Assembly: GCA_030686995.1 (NCBI GenBank)
Contig: CM060707.1
Span: 87,530,472 to 87,594,471 of the forward strand
DNA length: 64,000 nt
Direction: 5' to 3'
Source: Artemisia argyi
Lineage: Eukaryota; Streptophyta; Magnoliopsida; Asterales; Asteraceae
Position 1 is the first letter of the stretch. Every line of letters begins with the position of its first letter. The translations under genes and the position numbers were made by a program. This document shows, piece after piece, positions 45,739 to 58,202 of the stretch. The notes below the pieces were generated by a model that saw nothing but the letters and a program-made list of their open reading frames with translations, did no database searches and was not told where the DNA came from.

Positions 45739-47230
45739 AAGTAAGATAAAATATGAATTGAGATTTAATATTTGTATTTTAAATGTTTAATCACTTCTTG
45801 ATAGACGTCATTTTTAAGTGTGCTGAATCAATTTGAAACAAATTGAAAGTTTGATAAAAAAAAAATCATTGATATTTTAAAAGATAAGAATGTTTGTTTA
45901 GATTGGATGGGGTTTTTTAATGATTTCAATTGAATGTGTACGTTTATGTTATATATCAAATATGGATTCAACATTTAGTTTGGATGTGTCCAAAATCACC
46001 TAAAGCTCTTTTGATATTGTCTTAAAATTGACTCAGTAACCCATTTATGACTAAGTCGGCAAATAAAAAGTGCATGGTTTAAATCAGTGGCGGAGTTAGA
46101 AAAAATTTTGTGGGAGGGCCGAAACAAATTTTTTTTCTGGAAAACTATTAAATGAGAAGGCCGAGATGAAAAGGATTTATTTTTTACACATAAAAATGCA
46201 AATAATTACACTGACGGACTTAGGCCTAACTCCTAAGGGGCCGCGACCCTTCCTGGTCCTCATGTACCTCCGCATATGGGTCAAATTGTTGTCTCATATC
46301 CAATGCAGGCTATAGGACTTTGTAATATATTAAATCATAAATCTAATAATTCTTATTGACTGATGAATTGAGAGCATGCAATTGGAACATGTTCCGCTCA
46401 TATTACATGAAAATGATGCTAGATATTTACATACCCTTTGATTCAAGGTTATCTTTGCTACATTTAGCGAATGCTCCTGAAGAATGAATATATATAAGAA
46501 GAAGGATATATGAACTAAAAATGATACAAATAAAGATTCAAGACAAACTACTACCTCACGACATAAAATTCAACATTTTCCAGCATACACAGCTTAATAG
46601 CACATCCGGTTGCAAGATCACAACTTGATCCTTGGCCCATCACAACCGTAAAGCTCAACAAAACCATGTGCCATATGCCATATGCACTTGACCATTCCAT
46701 ATTTCAGACGCTAGACCACTTAGCTAATCTAGATTTTTACAGATTAAAAAAGTGCTACTTGACATGGCTAATATTCAATCTATACAACAATCTTGTTAGT
46801 GTGTTGCATATGGTGTAAGTTGCAGCATATGTCCTTTCTTCCAGTCAATTATTTGATCAGTGAGCCACTCTGTAGTTTATATATCGATGTTAGTTTTTGT
46901 TTAGTCATATGTATATGAGATTGTCTGTTTTGGTTCCATGCGGGCATTGATGGCTTTTACTATGGAAATTATGTTCTCATTGGTTTTAGCTATCAAAGTA
47001 CAGATGTGGTAGTACGTAACACTGAGTCAGTGAAGGTTATGTTTTCTAATGTTCGTTTGTATTATTGTTTTGTTTTATTTGGGTCCCAACCCTCTTTTAT
47101 TGAGCACACAAGCAAAATTGATGCTCAAACAATTACATATATCAGGAAACATGCCTCATTAATATTAAATAATCCATAAAAAGTTCAAAATCTTATAATA
47201 TAATAGATCATGCAATAATGGTTTTTCAAT
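45736..47230. other. Noncoding stretch inside the Helitron
   Basis: No ORF of note. CAGTGGCGGAGTTAG near 46086 and CACTGACGGACTTAG near 46210 look like terminal pieces of a small DNA transposon (hAT-like ends often read CAGTGGCGGA), but no matching inverted end or target duplication was found. Confidence 0.4.
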
Positions 47231-50115
47231 CTATATATGTTTCTTTTGATCATAATGCAGCTTCGTGTTATCGTTGCTGTCTACGGATTCATTGTCAATA
47301 ACATCCACTTTAATTGTCTCTTGATACCTGGTATCGTTGTCCTTTACTATGTTGTCTAGGTCGTAGTATAAGGATTCCTAAATAATGAATAAAAAATCAT
47401 TAGTTATGAGGAAACTATAAAAGGAGAATGTGTAATTGCATGTATGTTTAAAAAAATAACGTATGATTCGCTTAATTGTTTTAAGAAGGCCAGATATAAC
47501 ATGTTCATCATTGGTCATTTTTTAAACATTGTAGGCATACAACTCCTTCTCAATGTTATAGTGAGAAATATCGACTTTAAAAGCAAACTTACTCCCCACG
47601 AGTTGTTGTAAAGCTGGCGGGAAAGAGTGCACATCAACGGCCTGTGCAACAAAATATACAAAGTTGGAAATTTACAAACTAATTTAATTATAACACAAAA
47701 TATTGCAAAATATGTTAATTAAACATGTTCTTGTATTTTTAGCAATTCCTGAGCACTGCTGTTGATAATCCTAGAGATTTCTCTGTCAAATATAATGAAG
47801 GAAGTACTCCCACTCCAATCAATAACTCTGACAGAGACTTTAAACCTATAGTAAGGTTAGTAGATGTTTTATACCATGAACTAACATTTATACAAAGTTA
47901 CAAACTGGATAAATAATAAGTAAATGGTAAATAAAATACCTAGGGATAACAATTTGTGGTTTGGTTTTGCAAATCCTACACCACATATCGTCTTTTCTTG
48001 GTATGCCATTAGAAATTATACTTTCAAGTTCATTTGCATCATTCAAATATGTAACATTCATGTTACATTCAGAGCAGCTAAAGTAGAACCAAGAATTATC
48101 GGTTTCCAGACAAACGATAGTTGCCAATACAAGAGCATGTCCGGGCTGTCAAAGGAAGTTATAAAAAAGTTATATGCTACCTTATATCCAAATTGAGTTT
48201 GTCATTATTAAAAAGAGTTTAACATGAAACATTTTCTGAATCGCGGACATCTTCTATGAAATGAAAGGGAAAACAGTGCAAGATATCATCAATGTAAGTT
48301 GAGTTGTACTTTTCGGAGTTAAAAGATATCCTATTTGAAATTTTCTGTTCATAATCCTGAAGCATCAACCTGCATTATAACGAAAAATTTGCGTTATTGA
48401 ACAAAGAAAACTTCTTCGATAATGCACGTTTGATATGATAAACATGTTTCACATACTTGTGTCTGAATTATTTGATTTCAGGGATATCTGAGTTTATCAA
48501 TAAACGGGTAGCATGATAATCGTTGTGGATACTTTCATTAGCTGTAAAGTTAACAATGGACATTATTATTGAATAACATAAATAAGTTTGCAAATGATTA
48601 TCTGTTTATTTAAAGTCCTTAAATAAAACACATTTATATTGATTATTAGTACTCACATGTTTGATAACGACCATGTTGCACGATGATGACGATACTTGGT
48701 TGTTCATATCCTTCTTCGCTACTAACATACTTGTTTAACCACCAAGCATAGTCTCCATGGAAAATGCAGTGCAATCGATTATGCCTATAGGAAATGATGA
48801 TATTAGTTATGAACTTTTTATAAATAAAAGATTATATACAAAACAATCACATGTATATAGAAACAACATACTTTAAATCTATGATATCAAACTCTAATAA
48901 CATTGTAGGATAGCCATTGAATTCCACATTTTCAATATCATAACATCCTGTGATAAAACCTATCACGTCTGCATTTAGATGTAAAATATGCTTAGTTATC
49001 ACAATAATATGGAGAAGAAGATTTGAGGTTTCTGTAATAAACTTGTATGTTAAATAAAACTTACCAACACATTTATTAGCATCGAAATGGTTACTTAGTA
49101 TCGTATCAAAGGGAACAAAATGGAATCGATTCAAGGGTGCTTCAAATCTGTTGCAATTCTGGACTTCGGTGTTTTGGTAAAAGTTAATTTTGTAAGGGTG
49201 ACATGTGTACTTAAGTTGCCCATGGTACTCGTCAACACCGAAATTGGATACATAAACATACGCACCTTCATCAAGGATTTTGTCAAAATGATTGACTAAT
49301 TCAGTCACAACCGATCCATGTATTCTATCACCCTATTAATAAAGGCACATAATAACAAACATATATAGGCGAATGAGAATTGGTTGGTTAAAATAAAGTT
49401 CCAAAAGATGAAGTTCGAACCTACATCTTTATCCATTAGGATAAACCCCAAGCTGGTTACAATGTTTTATATATATGGTTAAAAGTTTTAGTCAGTTACA
49501 TTATGTTCAATCGCTATAATTTTGTCCTTTAACAATACTCGCTTTGTGTCATGCATAAGTTTTAGTAAAACAGTTTATTGAAAATACATTTATATAAAGA
49601 GAAGTGTTTGAATATAAGAGCAGTTTCCATGCTACTGATTTCGGGCCTGCTGGTTTATTCAAAAGTGTGTCTTGTTCTGAATTTGAGGGTATGACACTTC
49701 TAACATGTTTCTTAAATATATGGCATAGGCAATTTTAATTAAGCACCTTCAATTATAATTAGGATAAAAGATGGACCATTTGTCGTTGGAAGATCTCAAC
49801 CTTCTATAGTAGATCTCAACATAAATTAACACTATTAATCAAGAAATCAACAATAACCCCATGATCTCTCACCAGGAGATGAAAGACACATAATAACAAA
49901 CATATATAGATGAATGATAATCAGTTGCTTAAAATAAAGTTTCAACAGATGAAGAAAGAACGTACATCTTTATCCATTAGGATGAACCCCAAGCTAGTTA
50001 CGATGTTTTGTTTCGACCATTGCTTCCATAATCTGTCAATCTTTACACAGATGGTTTGTTTGACCTTGCTAGCAGTCAAGGCCTTCAACAAAACTATGCC
50101 ATTAGGGGATGTCAT
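47231..50115 (-). pseudogene. RPA1-like single-strand DNA-binding protein, copy A
   Basis: Exons read from ATG 50115 (MTSPNGIVLLKALTASK), then 49332-49070 (OB fold A: GAYVYVSNFGVDEYHGQLKYTCHPYKINFYQNTEV), 48969-48870 (DVIGFITGCYDIENVEF...DLK), about 48790-48660 (WWLNKY...IVIIVQHGRY), then the C-terminal zinc OB fold (SWFYFSCSECNMNV...WCRICKTKPQIVIPRY, 48100-47945) keeping both CX2C pairs, and further exons to 47231. RPA coats single-stranded DNA; in Helitrons it presumably protects the displaced strand. An in-frame TAA interrupts the last OB fold near 47550. Part of exon 1 is duplicated in intron 1 (49346-49470 versus 49887-50011). Exon ends are approximate. Confidence 0.78.
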
Positions 50116-51657
50116 TATAAGAGTTTTTGGTGTTTAATGTTGTAGGTTTGAATATAGGGTATTTGTTTTTCCTGGACTTTGTTGTATATTTGAATTATTA
50201 TGAATAATAGTTTCCTAAAATCTTGATCAAAAGCTTATCCAACGTTGACCAGGTTTGGTATTCCTAAAATATTGTTATAGATTTGAAAATAAATTATATT
50301 TTACTTTTTAGGTGTTTACCACGATCACTCTAGGTATCTAATTATAACAAAATTTGAAGCCTTTTAAAATATGTACATTATTTATAGATATCCTAACTTT
50401 GTGAGAAATTAAAGCCAAATATCTGATATGTTTGACTACTTTGAATAACTCCCAATTAAAGTATCTTATTCCATACAAAATACAAATGCGAAAGAATCCA
50501 AAATATTAGCTCTTGTAACTTTGCATCCAAGAATGACTTCGTGTCCTGTAGAAAACAATTTACCACTTAATAAAAGTGTGATGATAAGCCTTTTCATACT
50601 CGGAAACAGTCCATGTAAAAATGTAAATTCATCACTTAAAGAGAATTCATTACCATATCATCTACCATAGAGCCAAGTTAACTACCATTTGAACTATTTT
50701 ATCCATTCTGAAATATGTGCACACTACACCTACAAAACTCATATACACATGTATAATCATCTCGAAGGTAACTGATTCTTATTCCAGTTGTTTACCCAAT
50801 TTTGAAGACTTCTACTATGAAAAAGACAATTTACAAAAATAGATACTAAAATAATTTATAATTGTTACAGCATATCATATATTATTGAGCATCAAAATTA
50901 TAGACCAAAGACAAATATCCGAATTACTGAATAAAAAATTCATTGTTATTAATCATTTACATTACAACTTTGTACATTACATTTTTCCAAATTACATTAT
51001 TGGCAAAACAAAATTATGATATTGTTTCTTCTTCCACTTCCTTGTATAAGAGCAGTGACGACATGTTTCTTCTTCCACTTCGACGGCTAAGAGTAAATGC
51101 AGGTAATAGAATGACACTTTTAGAAAGCCGAATTCTTAAAAAATCTGCAAATACAAAGGTTGAAAGTTATCATTAATAACTACATTATAATTCATAACAT
51201 AGCAAGGAAATAAGTGAATATGGTACGTTATTACCCGGTTGAAGTTTGACGGAATAGATCCAAGTCTTTTCACATTCATAAAATAAACCTACAAAAAAGA
51301 AATACCAAATGGAAAAATTTTATGCTGCAAAAGTTAGACATATCCTGCATAATAAACCTGTTTCACATAACAAAACTGTCCAAAATAGTTATATGAAATC
51401 AAAAAAAAAAAAAAAACAAAATAGTTCAAAAGCATAAAAACTGCCCATACTTAAGTCCAAAACAACCACAAAATTATTCTATAAAAGTATGCCTGTGTGC
51501 AACACAGTTTAAGCACCCCAAACATAAGTCCAAAAACAACCAAAGGAAATGTATGATTATGGGAAATGCAACCCACAATAGATGCAACCAAAAGTACGAC
51601 TGTGAACAACACAGTATAACCAAATGTTTAACCAAATAATGTTTCAACAAAGCCAAA
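50116..51657. other. Spacer between the two RPA-like genes
   Basis: AT-rich, no supported gene. Short ORFs at 50943 and 51474 show no domain. Confidence 0.5.
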
Positions 51658-54239
51658 TTACGGCTTTTCAATATTGATGTCCTTCAGTAAATCAAGTTTG
51701 GGTTTCTTGTTTGGGGTTTCATCAGAATCATCAAAGTCAGGATTGGGGATGGCTTCCAATTTTCTTTTCTCCGGGCTTGTAGCAGTGTCTTTGTCCACTG
51801 TACTCGGGGTCTTGTTCTCTTCGGTCATTGACAAAGCATCCTAAAAACAGATTTAGCAACCAAAACTAAAAATATTACTCAATCATGGTTCAATTAGTAT
51901 TAATTGCATATTATACTAAAAATTAAAAACAGTTATTTTAGAGGTGGATAGCTTCACACTGCCACACCCGACTGACGATTCAGCATTCACGCTAGCAGAC
52001 CCATCATTGACAGAATCCTATATAATAACAAACAAATCAATTATTAGATTACTTGTTTATATAGTATAATTTCAACAACATTTTATTTTATAAAATATAT
52101 GTACCTCATTGTTAAGGAATTTTTTATGCAGTTCACTAATGACGTGTTTGTCATCGATCATTTTAAAAACTGTATACACATACCATTCTCTCTCAATGTT
52201 GTACCCAGAAACATCAATCTTGAAAGCATATTTTCTTCCCACAAGCCTCTCTAACGCTTGTGGGAATTGATCAACATCACCAGCCTGGGAAAGTCAGATA
52301 GATAGTAAGGAATTTTCAGAATCATTTGCATAATTTCTATGTTAGACGGGCTAATGACTTATGTGCCTGTTCCTGTATGTCCACCAACTCTCTAGCTTTT
52401 GTTGATGAGTCTTGACACGTCTCTATCAAAGAGTATGAACGATGTACTCCCACTCCCATCAATTATCCTTATCTGAACTTTGAACCTAAAATCAAAAATT
52501 AAAAACTTATTAACTGACAAAGTAATCTAGCAAAGTACATGTGTATCATTAAATGAGTAATAAAATACCTAGGGATAACAAACTGCATTTTTGTGTTGCT
52601 TGTTTTACACCAGAAGTTATCATTTGTTGGGTTCACATCAACAGGCCCATCTCCTTCGACATCAACAACAATTTCATTTTTATTGCTTACTTTTTTGTTG
52701 CTTTTACTACAACTCATGTAAAACCATGAGTTTTCGGTCTCCAAGCATAGAATAGAAGCAAGCAATATAGCATAGCCAGACTGTGAAATGTAACATATAA
52801 AATTTTATTCATATAACAATCATATAAAGTGGTATTCATATAACTGGCATAAAAACATAAACAATGTATCATTTCAATAAAATTTAACATTTGTACCTCA
52901 TCTAAATCCCTAATTTCTTCAATTGAATGAATAGGGAAGCGATTCAGAAACTCTTCATGAGTTGAGTTGTAGGACCCTTTGCTAAGAGAGATCTTACAAG
53001 CGGTTTTCGTTTCTGCATCATCCAGCAACAGCCTGCATTTGTGATAATATGTTATTAATAATATGAATAAGATATCAACTGCAATTAAATACAAAGAAGT
53101 GTTTGACAATTCTGGTACACATACTTGTGCTGGAATTCTTTAATTTCAGGTATGTCCGAGTTAATGAACAACCTGGAACCGAAATAGCCATTCTGCACAC
53201 TCTGCTTATCTGTTATATAAAAATTAAAGTATACTTTTGATCAAATTATATAATGTTGTTAATATTTATGAATACCCTATGTCAATTCATAATAAAGATA
53301 AATTTTTTATTAAGTATTACCTCTCCATATCTTGTACCTACCATACTAAACAATCACCACAATCTTTTGTTTGTAGGAGTTATCATTACTCACGTAATCA
53401 TTAATTTTTTTGCAAACTCTCCCCAAAATGTGCACCGTATTTCATTGGAACTGTAAACAGTATTAATTTGACATGTTATTGCAACACATGTATTCAGTAT
53501 AATTGTGATGTATCAAATAAGACAAACCTCAGATCCTGTAGCTGGCATTGCAGTTTTTGTCCTGGTTTGCCGTTAATCTCCATAAGTTCAAGATCTCCAC
53601 AGCCAGTTAGAACACCGATGATGTCTGAAAAAACAATAAACATAATGATGTAGAAACTAAAAATGTATGAATAACATATAGAACATCTTGGCATTAATAT
53701 AATTAAATACAAAACTCATTGACACAACCATTATCAACAATATGGTTTTTTAGAAATTTTTTCAAATTCTATGAAATGGAAAACATTCTGAGGACCATCA
53801 AAGTTTGTAGTTTGCTTCACAACAGTGTTACGATAGAAGTTAATCTTGTAACAATGCTCCGTGTATTTGGTTTTGCCCTGGTACTCGACAACACCAAAGT
53901 TGGACAGGTACACAACAGAGCCTTCCAAAAGAAGCCTCTCAAAGGTATTGAGAACTGACTTCTCACAGATCCGTGAATCCTAGAACCCTATTAACAAAAA
54001 ATAAACACGAAATCAAATGGTTTAAAAAAAAGGCAATGTGAAACAGTTATTTATGAAAAAAAATTAAAGGTTTTCGGCAATACCTCTTTGTCAACAAAGA
54101 TCAATTCCAGGTTCTGAATTCCCATGGATTTCCCGTACACATTTTGTTTCCAGCACCGGTCAACTTTAACACAAATGTTCTGTGTTTTTTTTCTTGCCGT
54201 CAGGTCCTTGACACACACAATTGAGTTAGGGCTAGACAT
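51658..54239 (-). pseudogene. RPA1-like single-strand DNA-binding protein, copy B
   Basis: Start ATG 54239 (MSSPNSIVCVKDLTARK), matching copy A's first exon; longer in-frame starts upstream look like leader. Further exons: OB fold A (53985-53734, GSVVYLSNFGVVEYQGKTKYTEHCYKINFY), 53628-53528 (DIIGVLTGCGDLELMEI), 53455-53320, 53213-53126, 53036-52897, the zinc region 52780-52570, 52490-52390, 52287-52104 and tail exons to TAA 51660-51658. The tail (SPEKRKLEAIP...DETPNKKPKLD) is acidic with a basic motif. Defects: a one-base loss in an A run plus a stop around 53340-53410, and a TAG near 52401. In the zinc ribbon the second Cys of each pair is Ser (SCSKSNKK, WCKTSNTK), so zinc binding is probably lost. 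Confidence 0.78.
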
Positions 54240-54968
54240 CGAAATACTTATGATAATGAATATAACTGCTATTGTGTAGATTGGTGATGGTATAATATGG
54301 GTGTATTTATACACGGACCATTATGATTTGAAACCCCTGTTAACCCTAGAAAAAATTGTGAATTCAAATCATGTTAATCTTATCAAATTGTTGATTTTAA
54401 ATCATCTACATTGCATGTGGACGGGATATTGGTGAATTGCATAATTTTGTGATAAGATTGCACAAAATTTTGAAAAAGAATTATAAGATGTATATCAAGA
54501 ATTTTTAGGTTGTGATAATATCAAATAAACTTAAATAAAAAGATATGTGAACTTACTTGGGATAGAATCCTCAAACATAGGTGATGTTGTTTTGGGATGG
54601 CATGGTTGCAGACATTCCTGGTGAATGTGTTTAGGAGGGAATGATGGTTAAAGGCGGCTTAAACTTTGAGATAAGGTTTAGTGTGTATTTGTGTGTGGGT
54701 TGGCCAAATGTTTTGTATGTGGGTTGGACCAAGGCTTCGAACATAAGCTTCTACCTTTTACCAAATTCTAATGTTTTAGCAAATTTAATTTTTTAAATGC
54801 TGAAAGTAATGTAGAAAAAAAATGTTTTAGAATATCAATTTCCGAAAATGATGATAATTTTGAAATTAGTTGTGAATTGACAAAAGTAGGCATCTTGAAA
54901 ATTCAGCATTTACTTATTGAAGGGGTATTTAATGTCTTTTTCAACTGCTGTATATTAGTAAGTATAGA
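54240..54968 (-). other. Helitron 5' end and presumed promoter of RPA copy B
   Basis: AT-rich noncoding sequence ending at the TC terminus. No TATA box that I would commit to. The 5' terminus TCTATACTTACTAATATAC resembles common plant Helitron starts. Confidence 0.75.
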
Positions 54969-55763
54969 TATCACAACCTTTTTACTCTAAAACCCAAACG
55001 AGTACCCACGTTTAACCAACCCATTACTACACTTTTTTCCTTTTAAATTTCCAGTTTGTAAACTTGTTTTTCATGCACACTATTCGACCCCATAACTCAA
55101 CGAGACAAAAAAAAGAAGCTAAATAACCAAATTCCTAACTCACTAACACTCACACATTTATATCACTCATCCTACCCAGGTTTATATCTCGTTATATATG
55201 CATGCAAACAGACCTCTGTATCGACATACACACGACACAAATTTACGAGCCGAGACATATCTTCACACCAAGACCAAAAGACCCATGCACTTAGCCAATC
55301 CATTACCCAACTCATACCCTTTTACTTCAGTTTGAAATAAATTTTTAGATCACATTAGACTACCCACAACTCACGTACCGCACACCCCTCACTCTACCCT
55401 TCTTAGATTTGGTCAACGCGCATACTTTTATGGGTGTCTTATTAGGTTTGCAAGTCGTATAAAAGTCATATTACAGCAGATTATTAGGGCCTGGTTTAGG
55501 TTATTTCTAGGTCGAAATGGGCTGAACCAAGACATCAAAGCAGTTTAAATACCTGACATCAATTAAGTTGTATGGATGTATAGGTTATCATGATTTTACG
55601 TAGCGTAAAAAGTGTTTACAAGACCAGGTTAAAGGCGTGTACTAACACCTGGTCAGAACAGAATTTAGGTCAACTTTCAGGTTTACTATGTATAGCCTTC
55701 GTATGTTCCTTATAATGAACAAATATTATGTTACATGTTATATCTTTTTCATCATTTCATTCG

Positions 55764-55767
<4 letters not shown>

Positions 55768-55841
<74 letters not shown>
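55768..55841. repeat. (TA)n microsatellite, about 37 units
   Basis: In the outer Tekay 3' LTR, second of two such tracts in the same LTR. Confidence 0.98.
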
Positions 55842-55844
<3 letters not shown>

Positions 55845-56683
55845 CTTATAATCTTATGTGACTAGTTTCATTTATATGTTTCTCAAAAACGAACTACAGA
55901 TATGTTTACATGTTCTAACGTATACATGTTGTATAACTCGAATTAAAAATTACACAAAGACGATGAGAAGGAGATACCTTGAGGACGATCAAACAAATCA
56001 AAACAAAGATACAAGAACCCATACCAAACCCTATTCGACTCAAACCAAAACCCACGATCAAGCCAAACAGAATCACCAACGATCACCAAGCTAGTACGAT
56101 CACCCTCGCGATCAGACCAACGTCCTTGGAGAAATGAGCAGTTTATGTGTAAATGGTTATTAGGGTTTCTTTGGGTGTGAAACGATTTGTATGTTCAGTT
56201 GAGAAACTTATGAGAAGAGTGGTGGAGATAAAGGCTGAAAATTCGAGTTTTGGGAAGTATGGATGACTGAGTCTTCTACTCCTTTTTAAATTTGAGCCCA
56301 TGTATAATCGTGTACCCTTAAAATGAAATTGGGCCCATCTTGTGAATTATATAAACGTTTTAGGTATAGTACTCAAAGTAGTATTTTTTATTCTTATTTT
56401 CCATTATAGAACATGTGACATTTATGTCCCAAAACAAATTTATATTCATCCCTATATTGACATATTAACGTGTGATGTTCTCTCATGAATTAAATGTTGT
56501 GTTGATTTCATATATTCTTAAGTCATTAGCTTTTTAATTATGTGGTTTAAAATTTGTAACAAATAGTTCACCTTAGATTATATTCGTATTTGAAAGTTTA
56601 AAGTATAACGGATTTGGAAACAAGTATTTTAGGTTATAACTAAGCCTAGGTTTATGATGACTAACCAGGTTAGGTGACGGTTC

Positions 56684-58202
56684 TCACAGTATCACCCCAT
56701 TAGAATAAATTCGTCCCGAAATTAAGTTGGATCCACTACTAGAACTCTGCTCAACATACAAATGCGGGTACTTAGCCCTCATCTGATCTTCCCACTCCCA
56801 AGTATACTCTGGCCCTCTCTTCGAGTTCCATCGGTCATTGACTAAGGATATCTTGCCACGCTTCAGACTCTTTACTTCCCTATCCATAATCTCAACCAGT
56901 TCTTCTACGAAATGTAAGTCGCTTTTTATTTTAACCTCGGCTAATGACACATGCAAAGTTGCATCTGCCAGGCACTTCTTTAGGTTGGACACATGAAACG
57001 TATCATGAATGTTTCTCAATTCTTGTGGTAACCTCAGTCGATAAGCTACGGGACCAATACGCTCAAGAACCTCGAATCGACCCACATACCTCGGTGCCAA
57101 CTTTCCCTTTTTTCCAAAACGTACCACTCATTTCCAAGGTGACACTTTGAGTAGTACATGATCACCAACATTAAATTCCAACGGTCTACGTCATTTATCA
57201 GCATAACTCTTTTGACGATCCCTAGCTGCCTTATGTCTTTCCTTAATCTGAAAAATCTTATCCGTAGTATCTGTTACAATTTCTAGACCAATCATTTGAC
57301 TCTCTCCAACTTCAGCCCACAGAATTGGTGATCTACATTTTCTTCCATAGAGCATATGGAATTGGGCACATCGAATACTTTTGTGGTAACTGTTGTTGTA
57401 GGAAAATTTGGCTAAAGGAAGATGTGTGTCCCAACTTCCCTGAAAATCCAAAACACATGCCTAGAGCATGTGTTCCAAAGTCTGAATCGTACGCTCGCTC
57501 TGCCCATCAGTCTCCGGATGATATGCCGTACTCATGTCTACACGCGTTCCCAAAGCCTTCTGTAGTGATTTCCAGAACCGAGAAGTAAAGAGACTGTCGC
57601 AATCAGATATGATAGATACAGGCACTTCATGCCTTACCACTATCTTCTTGATGTAAATCCTGGCTAACTTCTCCATCTCATAGTCATCTCGGATAGCTAG
57701 GAAATGAGCAGACTTCGTCAATCTGTCTACAATAACCCAGATTGCATTATGCCCACTGCTGGTACGATTATTCTCTCCTATTTCCACTCGGAAATCTCTG
57801 GCTGCTGTAATAATCCCAAGGTTTTTTGGTATTCGGCCTTGACCTTAGCACAAGTCAAGCATTTACTAACATAAGTGGCTATATCTTTCTTCATTCCTGG
57901 CCACCAATAAGCATCTCTTATGTCATAGTACATCTTGTCGGATCCTAGATTAATGGAGTATTTAGTGGTGTGAGCTTCATCCATGATCAGAGACCTTACG
58001 TTACCCACCAAAGGAACCCAAATTCGATCTAAAAAATACCATCCACCATCCGTCTTCTTTTCCATCTGTTGCCCTAAACCACGAAGAATCTCTGCCGATA
58101 TATTATCGTCCTTACATGCTTCAACCTATGCTTCCAAAAAATTTCCTTTAATACCCGACTGTATAGTCATACTCAAAGCCCGTACATGATTTGGTTTAAT
58201 TC
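56684..58202 (-). pseudogene. Tekay integrase and chromodomain-type C-terminus
   Basis: Integrase zinc region near 58000-57850 (EAHTTKYSINLG...[13 protein letters not shown]); the second His of the usual HPG is replaced (I-N-L-G). Catalytic core: [12 protein letters not shown] (first Asp, near 57745), [14 protein letters not shown] (second Asp, near 57605), [16 protein letters not shown] (Glu, near 57510). After a stop near 57465 follow [11 protein letters not shown] and [11 protein letters not shown]; after more breaks [26 protein letters not shown] (near 57100-57025) and the chromodomain-like end [27 protein letters not shown] (near 56850-56765). This C-terminus is the mark of Tekay chromoviruses, which target heterochromatin. 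At least five stops or frameshifts. Confidence 0.88.

Larger units (their letters stand above)
35078..54968 (-). mobile_element. 19.9 kb autonomous-type Helitron (now decayed)
   Basis: Minus-strand 5' end TCTATACTTACTAATATAC (TC at 54968-54967) is preceded by A. The 3' end is a perfect hairpin (35089-35107), 7 bases, then CTAG (35081-35078) followed by T: insertion between A and T without target duplication, the Helitron rule. Inside, all on the minus strand: two RPA-like genes, an acidic small protein, RepHel with HUH and Pif1 domains, and a PB1-like ORF. Plant Helitrons are known to encode RepHel and often RPA-like proteins. Stops, a frameshift and a Rep duplication suggest it no longer moves by itself. 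It sits inside the outer Tekay LTR. Confidence 0.9.
206..56689 (-). repeat. 3' LTR of the outer Tekay-type element, in pieces
   Basis: LTR pieces are 206-439, 3068-3973, 34953-35077 and 54969-56689; the intervals between are younger insertions. Piece 3165-3230 carries the motif (CTCACCAACATTATGTTGAC on the minus strand) also present in the LTRs at 18010-18045 and 62725-62760. Two (TA)n tracts (34955-35030 and 55768-55841) lie inside it. The stretch 55900-56300, read on the minus strand, looks like an LTR transcribed leader rich in CTTCTC and AACCCTAA words. No coding sequence is supported; the short ORF at 55858-56094 is not credible. Confidence 0.6.

Noticed and set aside
47231..54239. Host RPA1 genes
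   Set aside because: Both lie within the Helitron termini, in the element's sense orientation, and are damaged; Helitron-borne RPA is a known class.
55858..56094. 78-codon ORF in the Tekay LTR
   Set aside because: Low-complexity Thr/Gln/Asn composition, inside LTR noncoding sequence, no domain.
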